The translations under genes and the position numbers were made by a program. This document shows, one piece after another, positions 26,379 to 36,021 of a stretch of DNA of 51,802 nucleotides. The first letter of the stretch is position 1. The number at the start of each line of letters is the position of its first letter. Below the pieces are notes generated by a model. The model saw nothing but the letters and a program-made list of their open reading frames with translations, was not told the DNA's origin and ran no database searches. The stretch is from DATCLA01 sp036564195 (lineage in GTDB: Bacteria; Bacillota; UBA4882; UBA8346): NCBI GenBank assembly GCA_036564195.1, contig DATCLA010000234.1:1-51802 (forward strand), in the 5' to 3' direction.

Positions 26379-26444
26379 CTCATCTCCCCCCTTGCAGGGG
26401 GAGGTGAGACTGGAAAACAGGTGTGCGCTTAGATGTTTTCCAGT
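26379..26444 (+). promoter_or_regulatory. Pair of adjacent intergenic hairpins after the GH48 gene
   Basis: CTCATCTCCCCC (26379-26390) pairs with GGGGGAGGTGAG (26397-26408) with one G-U. Immediately after it ACTGGAAAAC (26409-26418) pairs perfectly with GTTTTCCAGT (26435-26444). Neither is followed by a T-run, so transcript stabilisation or processing is more likely than termination. Confidence 0.55.
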
Positions 26445-26498
26445 AGGAAGCTGAGAGTATCAGATAGAGAGAGGTAAAGGAAAGGTAAGGTAAAGTAG

Positions 26499-28247
26499 AT
26501 GAAAAGATATCACGGCATACTAATAATTACCCTAATCAGCGTAGTCATTATGGTTTTTGCCCGGGCTAACGCAGCCAGTTATAACTACGCTGAAGCCCTG
26601 AAATTAGCTACCGCCTGGTTTGATGCCAACCGTTGCGGGACCGGAGTGGCAACGGATAATGTCTTTTCCAGTTGGCGCAGTGCTTGTCATACGGCGGATT
26701 CGGTTGACGGTGGGTTCCATGATGCCGGAGATCATGTGAAATTCGGGTTACCGGCGGCCTTTTCCGCGTCTGCGATGGGCTGGGCTTTATACGAGTTCAA
26801 GTCGGAGTTCGACCGGGCTGGCGCCACTGATAAAGCCTTACAGGAATTAAAGATCTTCAGCGACTATTTCATGAACTGCTGGAGTAATAATTCTTTTGTG
26901 ATTCAGATCGGTGACGGCGGCAGCGACCATTCTTACTGGGGACCGCCGGAAAACCAGACCACCAGCAGACCGACTTATAAGGCTACCAGCGGTTCACCGG
27001 CCTCGGACATTTGCGGGCAGACCGCCGGAGCATTGGCGTTAATGTATTTGAACTATAAAGACCAAAACGCTGCTTATGCCAATCGTTGCCTGGCAACGGC
27101 AAAAGAGTTACTGACCTTTGCCAAGACCAATTTAGGACGGGGTATGGCCGGTAACGGGTACTACAATTCCAGTTCCCACTTTGATGATCTGTGTTGGGCA
27201 GCTATTTGGTTGCACGTGGCTACCGGAGAGCCGGAATACTTGAATCAGGCAATCGAGTGGTTTGAGCAGAAGAACGACAGCGGCGATAATCCTTATAACA
27301 AGGCCTGGACTTACTGCTGGGATGATTCGGCGATGGGTAATATTATTATGCTGTATAAATTGACCGGAAAACAGAAGTATTATGACGGTATTATTTGGAA
27401 CTTTGACTGGTTTAGCAAAAACCTAACCAAAACTCCCGCCGGATTACCGTACATCAATAATTGGGGGTGCCTGCGGTATGCTTCCGCCGAAGCCGGACTG
27501 ATTTATGTGATGTATAAAAACTTTGGAGTTGATTCCTATAATGCCATTGCCAACCGGGTAATCGACTATTGTTTGGGAGATAATCCCAAGAACCTGTGTT
27601 ATCTCACCAATTACGGCAGTAATGCGGTGAAACATCCACACCATCGGGCCAATGAACCAGTAATGGGCGGTAGGACCAATGGCATGGTTGGTGCCTTAGC
27701 CGGCGGTCCGGACAACGGTGATAATTTCACCGATGATGTGAACCAGTATGTTTATACTGAGGTAGCACTGGATTATAACGCTTCATTCCTGCTGGGGTGT
27801 GCCGGACGTTTATTTGTGGCCGGCGGCGGCCAACCGGCCAGTCCGACTCCGACCGCGACACTTGACCCAACTTTCATTCCAACTGCCAGCCCCACTACCA
27901 GCCCGAGTCCGAGTCCAACTTCAGGAACGGGTTACCTGGTAGCGTACGACATGAATGACTGGGGCAACGGCGCTACAGTAAACGTAACCATTAAGAATAA
28001 CTCCCCAACTGCAATTAACAATTGGACTCTGGAATTTAGCTTCCCGGGGAATCAAAAGATTACCAACCTGTGGTGTGCCAAATACTCACAAAGCGGCGCG
28101 ATGGTAACTGTTAGCAACGAAGCGTGGAATGGTTCCATTCCGTCCGGCGCCTCGGTGAACTTCGGGTTTAACATTACTTATAGTGGCACCAATGCTAAAC
28201 CGGCCAGTTTTACACTGAACGGCAGTCTTTGCAGATTAACTGATTGA
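26499..28247 (+). CDS. Secreted GH9 cellulase with CBM2, no CBM3c
   Basis: 582 residues: signal peptide (1-25), GH9 (about 26-445), Thr/Pro/Ser linker, CBM2 (about 480-582). Catalytic residues are Asp75 and Asp78 (GGFHDAGDHVKFG) and Glu421 (YTEVALDYNASF). The catalytic domain is not followed by CBM3c, so a less processive endoglucanase is expected than for the CBM3c-bearing paralogues. The CBM2 has lost the first of the usual terminal cysteines (GYLVAY) but keeps the Cys in LWCAKY and the C-terminal one. The catalytic domain is nearly the same as that of the next gene, pointing to tandem duplication. AGGTAAGGTAAAG lies upstream of the ATG. Confidence 0.95.
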   Translation: MKRYHGILIITLISVVIMVFARANAASYNYAEALKLATAWFDANRCGTGVATDNVFSSWRSACHTADSVDGGFHDAGDHVKFGLPAAFSASAMGWALYEFKSEFDRAGATDKALQELKIFSDYFMNCWSNNSFVIQIGDGGSDHSYWGPPENQTTSRPTYKATSGSPASDICGQTAGALALMYLNYKDQNAAYANRCLATAKELLTFAKTNLGRGMAGNGYYNSSSHFDDLCWAAIWLHVATGEPEYLNQAIEWFEQKNDSGDNPYNKAWTYCWDDSAMGNIIMLYKLTGKQKYYDGIIWNFDWFSKNLTKTPAGLPYINNWGCLRYASAEAGLIYVMYKNFGVDSYNAIANRVIDYCLGDNPKNLCYLTNYGSNAVKHPHHRANEPVMGGRTNGMVGALAGGPDNGDNFTDDVNQYVYTEVALDYNASFLLGCAGRLFVAGGGQPASPTPTATLDPTFIPTASPTTSPSPSPTSGTGYLVAYDMNDWGNGATVNVTIKNNSPTAINNWTLEFSFPGNQKITNLWCAKYSQSGAMVTVSNEAWNGSIPSGASVNFGFNITYSGTNAKPASFTLNGSLCRLTD

Positions 28248-28268
28248 TTAGTTGCACCAGTTTAAGTG

Positions 28269-28308
28269 ATCTCTCCTCTCCCTGTTGTTTTCTACGGAGA
28301 GGGGAGAT
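28269..28308 (+). promoter_or_regulatory. Intergenic hairpin between the duplicated GH9 genes
   Basis: ATCTCTCCTCTCC (28269-28281) pairs with GGAGAGGGGAGAT (28296-28308), 13 bp with one G-U, followed by TTCAAAATG. The weak T-run argues against strong termination. Confidence 0.55.
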
Positions 28309-28356
28309 TTCAAAATGAAAATATTTTATTTATTGGAAAGGAAGGTGAATCCTCAG

Positions 28357-30624
28357 ATGAAACGTTCTCATACCCTGTTAGTGCTGGCGATGATTTGTGC
28401 AGTACTGATCCTGCTTTTTTCTCACGCCAATGCCGCCAATCATAACTATAGCGAAGCCCTGAAGTTAGCCACTGCCTGGTTTGATGCGAATCGTTGCGGG
28501 ACTAGTGTAGCCACGGATAATGTGTTTTCCAGCTGGCGCGGTCCCTGTCATACCTCCGATTCGGTCGACGGCGGATTTCATGATGCCGGGGACCATGTAA
28601 AGTTCGGCTTGCCGGCGGCCTTTTCCGCTTCGGCGATGGGGTGGGCTTTATATGAATTCAAGTCTGAATTTGACCAGGCCGGAGCTACCGCCAAAGCATT
28701 GCAGGAATTGAAAATTTTTAGCGATTATTTTTTGAAATGCTGGAAAAATAATTCTTTCGTGGTTCAGATCGGTGACGGTGGCAGCGACCACAGCTACTGG
28801 GGACCGCCGGAGACTCAAACTACCAGCCGACCGACTTATACCGCCACCAGCAGTACGCCTGCTTCTGATATCTGCGGGCAGACTGCCGGAGCACTCGCCT
28901 TAATGTATTTAAATTATAAGAGTGAAAATGCAAGCTATGCCCAGCAGTGTCTGACAACGGCGAAAGCCTTATTTAACTTTGCTAAGACCAATTTAGGCCG
29001 AAGTTCAGTCGCTCAAGGCTTTTATACCTCCAGTTCCCACTATGACGACTTGGCTTGGGCGGCCATCTGGCTTTCCGTTGCCACCGGCGACCAAAGCTAT
29101 CTGGATTCCGCCGCCACCTGGGTGGAGAAGAAGAACGACCAGGGCGATGACCCCTATAAAAAACCCTGGACTTATTGTTGGGATGATTCGACTTTAGCCA
29201 ATCTGATTATGATGTACAAGCTGACCGGAGAAGAGAAATATTACAACGGCATCATTTGGAATTTTGACTGGTACAGTAAGACTCTGAACAAAACTCCTTT
29301 TGGTTTACCCTATTTGGACAGTTGGGGTGTGTTGCGTTATGCTTCCGCCGAGGCCGGTTTGATGTATATCATGTACAAAAACTTTGGGGTCGACAATTAC
29401 ATTAAAATTGCCAATTTAATGATGGATTACTGTTTGGGCAGCAACCCGAAGAATTTGTGTTATCTTACGAATTATGGGTCAAATTCCGTTAAACACCCGC
29501 ACCATCGGGCTAATGAACCCAACCGGGACGGAAAAACTTACGGGATGACCGGAGCTTTGGCCGGCGGTCCGGACAACAGCGATAATTTTACTGATGATGT
29601 CAACCAGTATGTCTATACCGAGGTGGCGCTGGACTACAATGCCTCATTTTTACTGGGTTGCGCCGGACGTTCCTATGTGGCGCGGGGTGGACCTCCCGGT
29701 ACGCCGTTTCCGACTCCGACCCCGGCGGAAACTTGCCCTCCCGGCAATGGTACCGGGCTGGCGGGTGCTTATTATAACGGAGTCAGCCTGTCAGGGACAC
29801 CGGTGTTGACCCGGGTTGATCCCACTATCGATTTTAACTGGGGAGGAGGTTCGCCCGCTACCGGACTGCCCAGTGACGGTTTTTCAGTCCGTTGGACCGG
29901 CGAGGTGGAAGCCCGTTCCACCGAGACCTACACTTTCTATCTTAGTCATGATGACGGAGCCCGGCTTTGGGTCAATAATGTCCAGGTCATCAATAACTGG
30001 ACCGACCATGCCGCGGTCGAAGACAGCGGTACCATTCAGCTGGAGATTGGGAAGAAATATCCGATCGTGGTGGAGTTTTATGAAAATTCCGGAGATGCCT
30101 CTTGTCAATTGTCCTGGAGCACCAGGACCATCGCCAAAGAAATAATTCCCCGAACCCAACTTTATAATTCGGAGTCACCGGCTTCGCCGACACCGACATT
30201 ATCACCAACCTTAACTCCGCCACCGACAGTAACTCCAAGCGGAACACCGACGTCAAGCCCACCGCCGCCAGTCACTCCGACTCCAACCCCAACGGTGACT
30301 GGAGGGAGCAGCTGTACAGTGTCTTATACCATGAATGACTGGGGCAGTGGAGCAACGGTCAATATTACGATAAAGAATAATGGCACTGCCGCAATTGACG
30401 GTTGGAAACTTGTCTTTGAATTCCCGGGTAATCAGAAGATTACCAACCTCTGGTGCGCCCAGTATTCGCAAAGCGGTGCAACGGTGACCGTTACCAATGA
30501 GGGCTGGAACAGCCTTATTCCGCAGGGGGGTTCAGTGAACTTTGGGTTTAACATCACCTATAGCGGTACTAATGCCAAACCGACCAGATTTACTCTGAAT
30601 GGTATAGTCTGCCAGGTTCTGTAA
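28357..30624 (+). CDS. Secreted GH9 cellulase with PA14 domain and CBM2
   Basis: Start at ATG 28357, preceded by GGAAAGGAAGGTGA; in-frame codons up to 28285 would place 24 extra residues before the signal peptide. The product has 755 residues: signal peptide (1-27), GH9 (about 28-445), PA14 domain (about 459-600), Pro/Thr linker, CBM2 (about 652-755). Catalytic residues are Asp76, Asp79 and Glu422. The PA14 domain shows TGLAGAYYNG, FSVRWTGEVEARSTETYTFY, SHDDGARLWVNN and YPIVVEFYENSGDASCQLSW. PA14 often binds carbohydrate and is common in GH3 enzymes but rarely joined to GH9. It seems to be a duplicate of the preceding gene that gained PA14. Confidence 0.95.
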   Translation: MKRSHTLLVLAMICAVLILLFSHANAANHNYSEALKLATAWFDANRCGTSVATDNVFSSWRGPCHTSDSVDGGFHDAGDHVKFGLPAAFSASAMGWALYEFKSEFDQAGATAKALQELKIFSDYFLKCWKNNSFVVQIGDGGSDHSYWGPPETQTTSRPTYTATSSTPASDICGQTAGALALMYLNYKSENASYAQQCLTTAKALFNFAKTNLGRSSVAQGFYTSSSHYDDLAWAAIWLSVATGDQSYLDSAATWVEKKNDQGDDPYKKPWTYCWDDSTLANLIMMYKLTGEEKYYNGIIWNFDWYSKTLNKTPFGLPYLDSWGVLRYASAEAGLMYIMYKNFGVDNYIKIANLMMDYCLGSNPKNLCYLTNYGSNSVKHPHHRANEPNRDGKTYGMTGALAGGPDNSDNFTDDVNQYVYTEVALDYNASFLLGCAGRSYVARGGPPGTPFPTPTPAETCPPGNGTGLAGAYYNGVSLSGTPVLTRVDPTIDFNWGGGSPATGLPSDGFSVRWTGEVEARSTETYTFYLSHDDGARLWVNNVQVINNWTDHAAVEDSGTIQLEIGKKYPIVVEFYENSGDASCQLSWSTRTIAKEIIPRTQLYNSESPASPTPTLSPTLTPPPTVTPSGTPTSSPPPPVTPTPTPTVTGGSSCTVSYTMNDWGSGATVNITIKNNGTAAIDGWKLVFEFPGNQKITNLWCAQYSQSGATVTVTNEGWNSLIPQGGSVNFGFNITYSGTNAKPTRFTLNGIVCQVL

Positions 30625-30644
30625 TTCAAAATGATCTAAGCATA

Positions 30645-30668
30645 AAGGAGCCGGAAAACCCGGCTCCT
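30645..30668 (+). terminator. Strong hairpin after the PA14-GH9 gene
   Basis: AAGGAGCCGG (30645-30654) pairs perfectly with CCGGCTCCTT (30659-30668) across an AAAA loop. The following bases are CATTCC, so it may be a weak terminator or a 3'-end stabiliser. Confidence 0.55.
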
Positions 30669-30784
30669 TCATTCCACGGAATTAGTTTCAAGGAAGCCGT
30701 AAGCACGTGTTGCTGGTTCTGAAAATAATAACATACCTTTTGGTTTAGCTGATCGAAATATTCAGTCAAGAAGGAGATGATTAA

Positions 30785-33550
30785 ATGCGTAAACAGACCT
30801 GGGGCTTCAGTTTATTGGCAGTCAGCCTGTTGTTGCTACTGGGCCGGGTTAACGTAGGGCTGGTGGGAGCAGCTGAGACTCAGGAATACACCTGGAAAAA
30901 CGTGGTTACCGGAGGCGGCGGCGGTTACGTTCCGGGCATTATCTTCAATACCGCTGAAAAAGATTTGATCTATGCCCGCACCGATATCGGCGGCGCCTAC
31001 CGTTGGGAACCAAGTACTAACAGTTGGACCCAGCTCTTAGCTTGGGTCGGTTTTGATGACTGGAACTGGACGGGTTGTGAAAGCATTGCTACTGACCCAG
31101 TCGATCCCAACCGGGTCTACTTGGCGGTGGGGACTTATACTAACGACTGGACTTCACAAAACGGAGCGATTCTGCGTTCAACCGACCGGGGTCGGACTTT
31201 TAAGCGGACTGATCTCCCGTTCAAGCTGGGCAGTAATATGCCCGGCCGGAATATGGGCGAGCGGTTGGTGATTGACCCCAATAAAAACAGCATTCTGTAC
31301 CTAGGCGCCCGCAGCGGCAACGGCCTCTGGAGGAGCACCGACTACGGCGTAACCTGGACCAAAGTAACCAGTTTTCCCAATCCCGGCACTTATATTCAGG
31401 ACCCCAATGAGCCCTATCTGGCGGACCCGCCCGGAGTGGTCTGGATCACCTTTGACCCCCGTACCGGTTCCCCCGGAAGTGCGACCCAGACTATTTATGT
31501 GGGTGTAGCTGACAAAGGCAATTCAATTTACCGCAGTGAGGATGCTGGTGTCACCTGGACCGCAGTCCCCGGGCAACCCACCGGTTTTCTGCCCCATCAC
31601 GGCATTTTGGGTTCCAACGGTCTGCTTTACGTAACCTACAGCAATACTCAGGGGCCCTATGACGGCTCCAAAGGCGATGTTTACAAATATGATACTGCCA
31701 GCGGCAAATGGACTCTGATTAGCCCGATTCCATCAACCAGCGAGGATAATTACTTTGGCTATGGTGGCCTGGCGGTAGATGCTCAAAATCCCGATACCAT
31801 TATGGTTGCCAGTCTTAACTCCTGGTGGCCAGATGCGATCATCTTCCGGAGCACCGATGCCGGAGCCACCTGGAGCCGGATCTGGGAATGGGCCGGTTAT
31901 CCGTCGCGTACTTTACACTATACCATTGATATTTCCAATGCGCCGTGGTTAAACTTTGGCAATACCAACCCGGTTGATCCGGTGTCAGCGGTTAAACTGG
32001 GCTGGATGATCGGAGATCTTGAGATTGACCCCTTCAACTCGGACCGGATGTTTTACGGTACCGGCGCTACCATCTACGCCGCTACCAACTTGACTGACTG
32101 GGACAAAGGTGGCAAAGTAGCCATCAAGTCGACGGCGGTTGGGATTGAAGAAGCATCGGTGCAGGATTTGATTAGTCCACCGGTCGGTGCCAACCTTTAC
32201 AGTGCATTAGGAGATATCGGCGGTTTCCGCCATGATGATTTAACTAAAGCGCCGGTGGAGATGTATGCGATCCCGTATCCCGGTACCTATAACAGTATTG
32301 ATTACGCGGAACTAAAACCGTCGTTTATGGTCCGAGTGGGCAAAGGCGATCCTGCGGTTGACCCGCCGACCAAGAGCTCAGCCTTTACTTATGACGGCGG
32401 CCGGAGTTGGTTTGCAGGCAATAATGATATTTCCGGCTTAACCGGTGGCGGTACGGTAGCTGCAGCCGCCGATGCCAGCGTAGTGGTATGGGCTCCCAAG
32501 GATGCACCGGTGAGCTATTCCAAAGATAACGGTAACTCCTGGATCCCTTGTCAAGGGGTTCCCGTTAACGCCCAAGTTCGTTCCGACCGGGTGAACCCCA
32601 AGAAGTTCTATGCCTTTGCCCACGGGAAATTTTATATCAGCAGCGACGGCGGGGCCACTTTTGCCGCCACTGTTGCTACAGGGCTGCCGACCGGTGGTAC
32701 CGGGCAGTTCAAAGCGGTTCCCGGCTATGAGGGGGATCTTTGGTTGTGCGGTAACGACGGACTGTACCATTCCACCGACTCCGGGGCCAGTTTTACCAGG
32801 TTAGCTAAGGTTACGACCGCCGATACCATCGGATTCGGCAAGGCGGCTCCCGGCCGGGATTATCCAGCCCTTTATACCTGCGCTAAGATTGATAATGTCC
32901 GCGGAATCTTCCGTTCCGATGATGCCGGCGCCACCTGGGTACGGATTAACGATGACCAGCATCAGTATGGTTGTACCAACACTTGTATTACCGGTGACCC
33001 CCGGATCTATGGCCGGGTCTATCTCGGCACCAATGGCTTTGGGATTGTTTACGGCGATATTGCCGGGCCGGCTCCGACGTCTTCCGATCCGGCAGTTACT
33101 GTTCAACCGTCACCCTCAGGCCCGGTACTAACGGATCAGGCGACGCCTTCGGGTCCGGCACTAACCGTTTCACTCCAACCGACGCCGACTCCAACTCCGG
33201 CGGTAACACCGCCCCCGACAGGTACTGACGGAAGTGAATGTACCGTATCCTACACGATGAATGACTGGGGTAGTGGTGCTACTGTTAATGTAACGGTTAA
33301 GAATAATGGCGCCGCGACAATTGACGGTTGGGAGCTGATCTTTAGCTTCCCGGGCGATCAACAGATCACCAACCTGTGGTGCGCCCAATACACGCAAAGC
33401 GGCGCGACGGTAACTGTAACCAATGAGGCCTGGAATGGCACAATCCCGCCGGGTGGTACGGTCAGCTTTGGCTTCAACCTTAGTTACAGCGGGAGTAATG
33501 CCAAACCAACTGCTTTCAAACTGAACGGAGTCCCCTGCCGGGTCCAGTAA
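30785..33550 (+). CDS. Secreted GH74 xyloglucanase with CBM2
   Basis: 921 residues: signal peptide (1-30), a GH74 tandem beta-propeller (about 35-765), Pro/Thr linker, CBM2 (about 815-921). GH74 features include WKNVVTGGGGGYVPGI, IYARTDIGGAYRW and WMIGDLEIDPFNSDR, plus many BNR-like STDAGATW repeats. The candidate catalytic aspartates are Asp67 (general base, in RTDIGG) and Asp415 (general acid, in EIDPF), by comparison with known GH74 enzymes. The family hydrolyses the xyloglucan backbone, which would open hemicellulose coating cellulose fibres for the GH9 and GH48 enzymes. AAGAAGGAG precedes the ATG. Confidence 0.95.
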   Translation: MRKQTWGFSLLAVSLLLLLGRVNVGLVGAAETQEYTWKNVVTGGGGGYVPGIIFNTAEKDLIYARTDIGGAYRWEPSTNSWTQLLAWVGFDDWNWTGCESIATDPVDPNRVYLAVGTYTNDWTSQNGAILRSTDRGRTFKRTDLPFKLGSNMPGRNMGERLVIDPNKNSILYLGARSGNGLWRSTDYGVTWTKVTSFPNPGTYIQDPNEPYLADPPGVVWITFDPRTGSPGSATQTIYVGVADKGNSIYRSEDAGVTWTAVPGQPTGFLPHHGILGSNGLLYVTYSNTQGPYDGSKGDVYKYDTASGKWTLISPIPSTSEDNYFGYGGLAVDAQNPDTIMVASLNSWWPDAIIFRSTDAGATWSRIWEWAGYPSRTLHYTIDISNAPWLNFGNTNPVDPVSAVKLGWMIGDLEIDPFNSDRMFYGTGATIYAATNLTDWDKGGKVAIKSTAVGIEEASVQDLISPPVGANLYSALGDIGGFRHDDLTKAPVEMYAIPYPGTYNSIDYAELKPSFMVRVGKGDPAVDPPTKSSAFTYDGGRSWFAGNNDISGLTGGGTVAAAADASVVVWAPKDAPVSYSKDNGNSWIPCQGVPVNAQVRSDRVNPKKFYAFAHGKFYISSDGGATFAATVATGLPTGGTGQFKAVPGYEGDLWLCGNDGLYHSTDSGASFTRLAKVTTADTIGFGKAAPGRDYPALYTCAKIDNVRGIFRSDDAGATWVRINDDQHQYGCTNTCITGDPRIYGRVYLGTNGFGIVYGDIAGPAPTSSDPAVTVQPSPSGPVLTDQATPSGPALTVSLQPTPTPTPAVTPPPTGTDGSECTVSYTMNDWGSGATVNVTVKNNGAATIDGWELIFSFPGDQQITNLWCAQYTQSGATVTVTNEAWNGTIPPGGTVSFGFNLSYSGSNAKPTAFKLNGVPCRVQ

Positions 33551-33726
33551 GGCTGTAACCGCTTTAGGGGAATAACCAGAAATTATGATCAAAATTTCCT
33601 AATATTAGTAACTGCTTTTGAGCTGGGACTGTGAAAGAGCAGATCTGAAACTTCCTTAAAATCACTGCATTTTTCAAACTTTCTCAGCAGGCAGGATACT
33701 GTGACCAGAAAGGAGGTTGTTGTGGC

Positions 33727-35991
33727 TTGAATAGAACCAGAAGCCTGGGATTGATGATTCTTATTACTGTTTATATGGTCTGCCTGTTAATTGGTTTTCC
33801 GATTTCTGCCGCCACCTATCCCTATCAAGACCCCAACCTTAGCATTGAGGAGCGGGTTACTGATTTACTCGCCCGGATGACTCTGGCAGAGAAAGCCGGG
33901 CAGATGATCCAGACTGAGCGACACCTGGCTTCCCCGGAGGATGTTAAAACCTACTGTTTAGGCTCGATTTTCAACGGGGGAGGAAATGTCCCCAGCCCGA
34001 ATACACCAACCGGCTGGTGCGAGATGATCGATGCCTATCAAAAGGCTGCTCTGGAAACCCGGCTGCAAATCCCATTTCTTTATGGTACCGATGCGGTGCA
34101 CGGTCATAACAACGTGAAAGATGCCACCATCTTTCCGCATAACATTGGGTTGGGTGCCACCCGGGATCCGGATCTGGTAGAGCGGATCGGTCAAATTGTA
34201 GCCAGGGAAGTGAGGGCGACCGGGGTCCATTGGACCTTTGCGCCTTGTGTCGCTGTACCGCAAAATGAAAAATGGGGCCGTACCTATGAGGGTTTTAGTG
34301 AGGAAACCGCTTTAGTCAGTGAACTGGGCGCGGCGTTTGTCAAAGGGGTCCAAGGTGCCGATTACCATGTCGACCTTAGTCGTAATGATAAAATCGCCGC
34401 CTGCCTTAAACATTATCTCGCCGACGGAGCTACCGAAGGTGGGATTGATGCAGGCAATGCTCTGGTAAACGATGCAGTTTTGCGGTTGAAACACCTGCCG
34501 CCGTATCTGGCCGGAATCGCCGCCGGGGCTCGGACTGTAATGGTTTCGTTTAACCAGATTAACGGTGTAGAGTGCCACGCCAACGGCCAGTTGATTACGG
34601 ACGTCTTAAAAAAGGAGCTTAAGTTTGACGGGATTGTAGTCAGCGATTATAACGGAATTGACGATAATGACCCTTCAAACTACCGCAACGCAGTCAAACT
34701 GGCAGTTAATGCCGGAATTGACATGATTATGACTACGGTCCGCTGGAAGGAATGCCTGGCGGCGATCATCGACCTGACAGAACAGGGTGAGATCGATCCG
34801 GCGCGGATTGATGATGCAGTCCGCCGGATTTTAAGGGTAAAGTTTCAATTGGGTTTGTTTGAAAAACCCTACACCGACCGGTCGTTAATGGCCAGTTTCG
34901 GATCGGAGCAGCATCGGAGGGTAGCCCGGGAGGCTGTCCGTAAATCATTGGTGCTTTTAAAAAATGACCGGAACCTACTTCCTTTAGCCAAGAGCGGCCT
35001 GCGGATTTTAGTCGCCGGGAAATGCGCTGATAATATCGGGTACCAATGCGGCGGTTGGACCATTACTTGGCAAGGGCTGAGTGGCCAGATTACCGCCGGA
35101 ACCAGTATTTTGCAGGGGATTAAAAACGTAGCTCCGGGTAACACCATCACCTACCGGCAAGATGGCAGCGGCGCCGTCGGCCACGACGTGGCGATAGTTG
35201 TAATCGGAGAAACTCCGTATGCTGAGTCCAATGGGGATCATCAGACTTTAGCCTTGGACTACAACGATCTTCAGACATTGCGCAATGTAAAAGATTCGGG
35301 AGTTCCTACCATAGTAGTGTTGATTTCGGGCCGGCCGTTAATGATCAGTGATTACCTGAAAGATTGGGCAGCCCTGGTTGCAGCCTGGCTTCCCGGCAGT
35401 GAAGGCCAGGGTGTGGCGGAAGTGCTCTTCGGCGACTATAACTTCAGCGGTAAATTACCGTTTGTCTGGCCCCAGTCAGTAACCCAGATCCCGATTGACC
35501 CTGGTGACGGAGAAGTGCCGCTCTTTCCCTTGGGAACCGGACTTAGCTATCTCGTTACTCCCACTGCCACGGTTGCAGAATCACCCTCACCTTCTCCGAC
35601 GTCAACGGTTCCGGTGACGCCAATCCCGACTCCGATCGTAACGGTAATCCCCTCTCCAACTCAGGCCGGAGGAAGCCATTTTACAGTGGCCTATACCATG
35701 AATGACTGGGGCAGCGGCGCTACTGTTAATGTAACGGTTAAGAATAATGGCACCGTGACAATTGACGGTTGGGAGCTGGTCTTTAGCTTTCCGGGTAATC
35801 AAAAGATCACCAATCTGTGGTGTGCTCAATACACGCAAAGCGGCGCAACGGTTACTGTAACCAATGAGACCTGGAATAGCACAATCCTGCCGGGTGGTAC
35901 GGTCAGCTTTGGCTTCAACCTTAATTACAGCGGGAGTAATGTCAAACCCACTGCTTTCACATTAAATGGTGCGGCCTGTCAAATTCTATAA
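33727..35991 (+). CDS. Secreted GH3 beta-glucosidase/exo-beta-glucanase with CBM2
   Basis: 754 residues from TTG 33727, which follows AAAGGAGG by 10 bases. A signal peptide (1-28) precedes the GH3 barrel (about 30-380) and alpha/beta sandwich (about 395-620), a Pro/Thr linker and a CBM2 (about 655-754). Asp307 in GIVVSDYNGID is the nucleophile; KHYLADG and GTDAVHGHNNV are conserved substrate-binding stretches. The protein ends its GH3 part at PLGTGLSY without the FnIII domain, so it resembles the barley exoglucanase type. A CBM2 on a GH3 enzyme is unusual and suggests action at the fibre surface rather than on free cellobiose only. The CBM2 lacks its first terminal Cys. Confidence 0.94.
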   Translation: MNRTRSLGLMILITVYMVCLLIGFPISAATYPYQDPNLSIEERVTDLLARMTLAEKAGQMIQTERHLASPEDVKTYCLGSIFNGGGNVPSPNTPTGWCEMIDAYQKAALETRLQIPFLYGTDAVHGHNNVKDATIFPHNIGLGATRDPDLVERIGQIVAREVRATGVHWTFAPCVAVPQNEKWGRTYEGFSEETALVSELGAAFVKGVQGADYHVDLSRNDKIAACLKHYLADGATEGGIDAGNALVNDAVLRLKHLPPYLAGIAAGARTVMVSFNQINGVECHANGQLITDVLKKELKFDGIVVSDYNGIDDNDPSNYRNAVKLAVNAGIDMIMTTVRWKECLAAIIDLTEQGEIDPARIDDAVRRILRVKFQLGLFEKPYTDRSLMASFGSEQHRRVAREAVRKSLVLLKNDRNLLPLAKSGLRILVAGKCADNIGYQCGGWTITWQGLSGQITAGTSILQGIKNVAPGNTITYRQDGSGAVGHDVAIVVIGETPYAESNGDHQTLALDYNDLQTLRNVKDSGVPTIVVLISGRPLMISDYLKDWAALVAAWLPGSEGQGVAEVLFGDYNFSGKLPFVWPQSVTQIPIDPGDGEVPLFPLGTGLSYLVTPTATVAESPSPSPTSTVPVTPIPTPIVTVIPSPTQAGGSHFTVAYTMNDWGSGATVNVTVKNNGTVTIDGWELVFSFPGNQKITNLWCAQYTQSGATVTVTNETWNSTILPGGTVSFGFNLNYSGSNVKPTAFTLNGAACQIL

Positions 35992-36021
35992 GATCTAATA
36001 ATTAAGCTGAGGAGGTAAAAG

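Noticed and set aside
33391..33400. ACGCAAAGC strings resembling the c-di-GMP riboswitch core, repeated in several genes
   Set aside because: They encode the TQSGA part of CBM2 domains and lack the rest of the aptamer.
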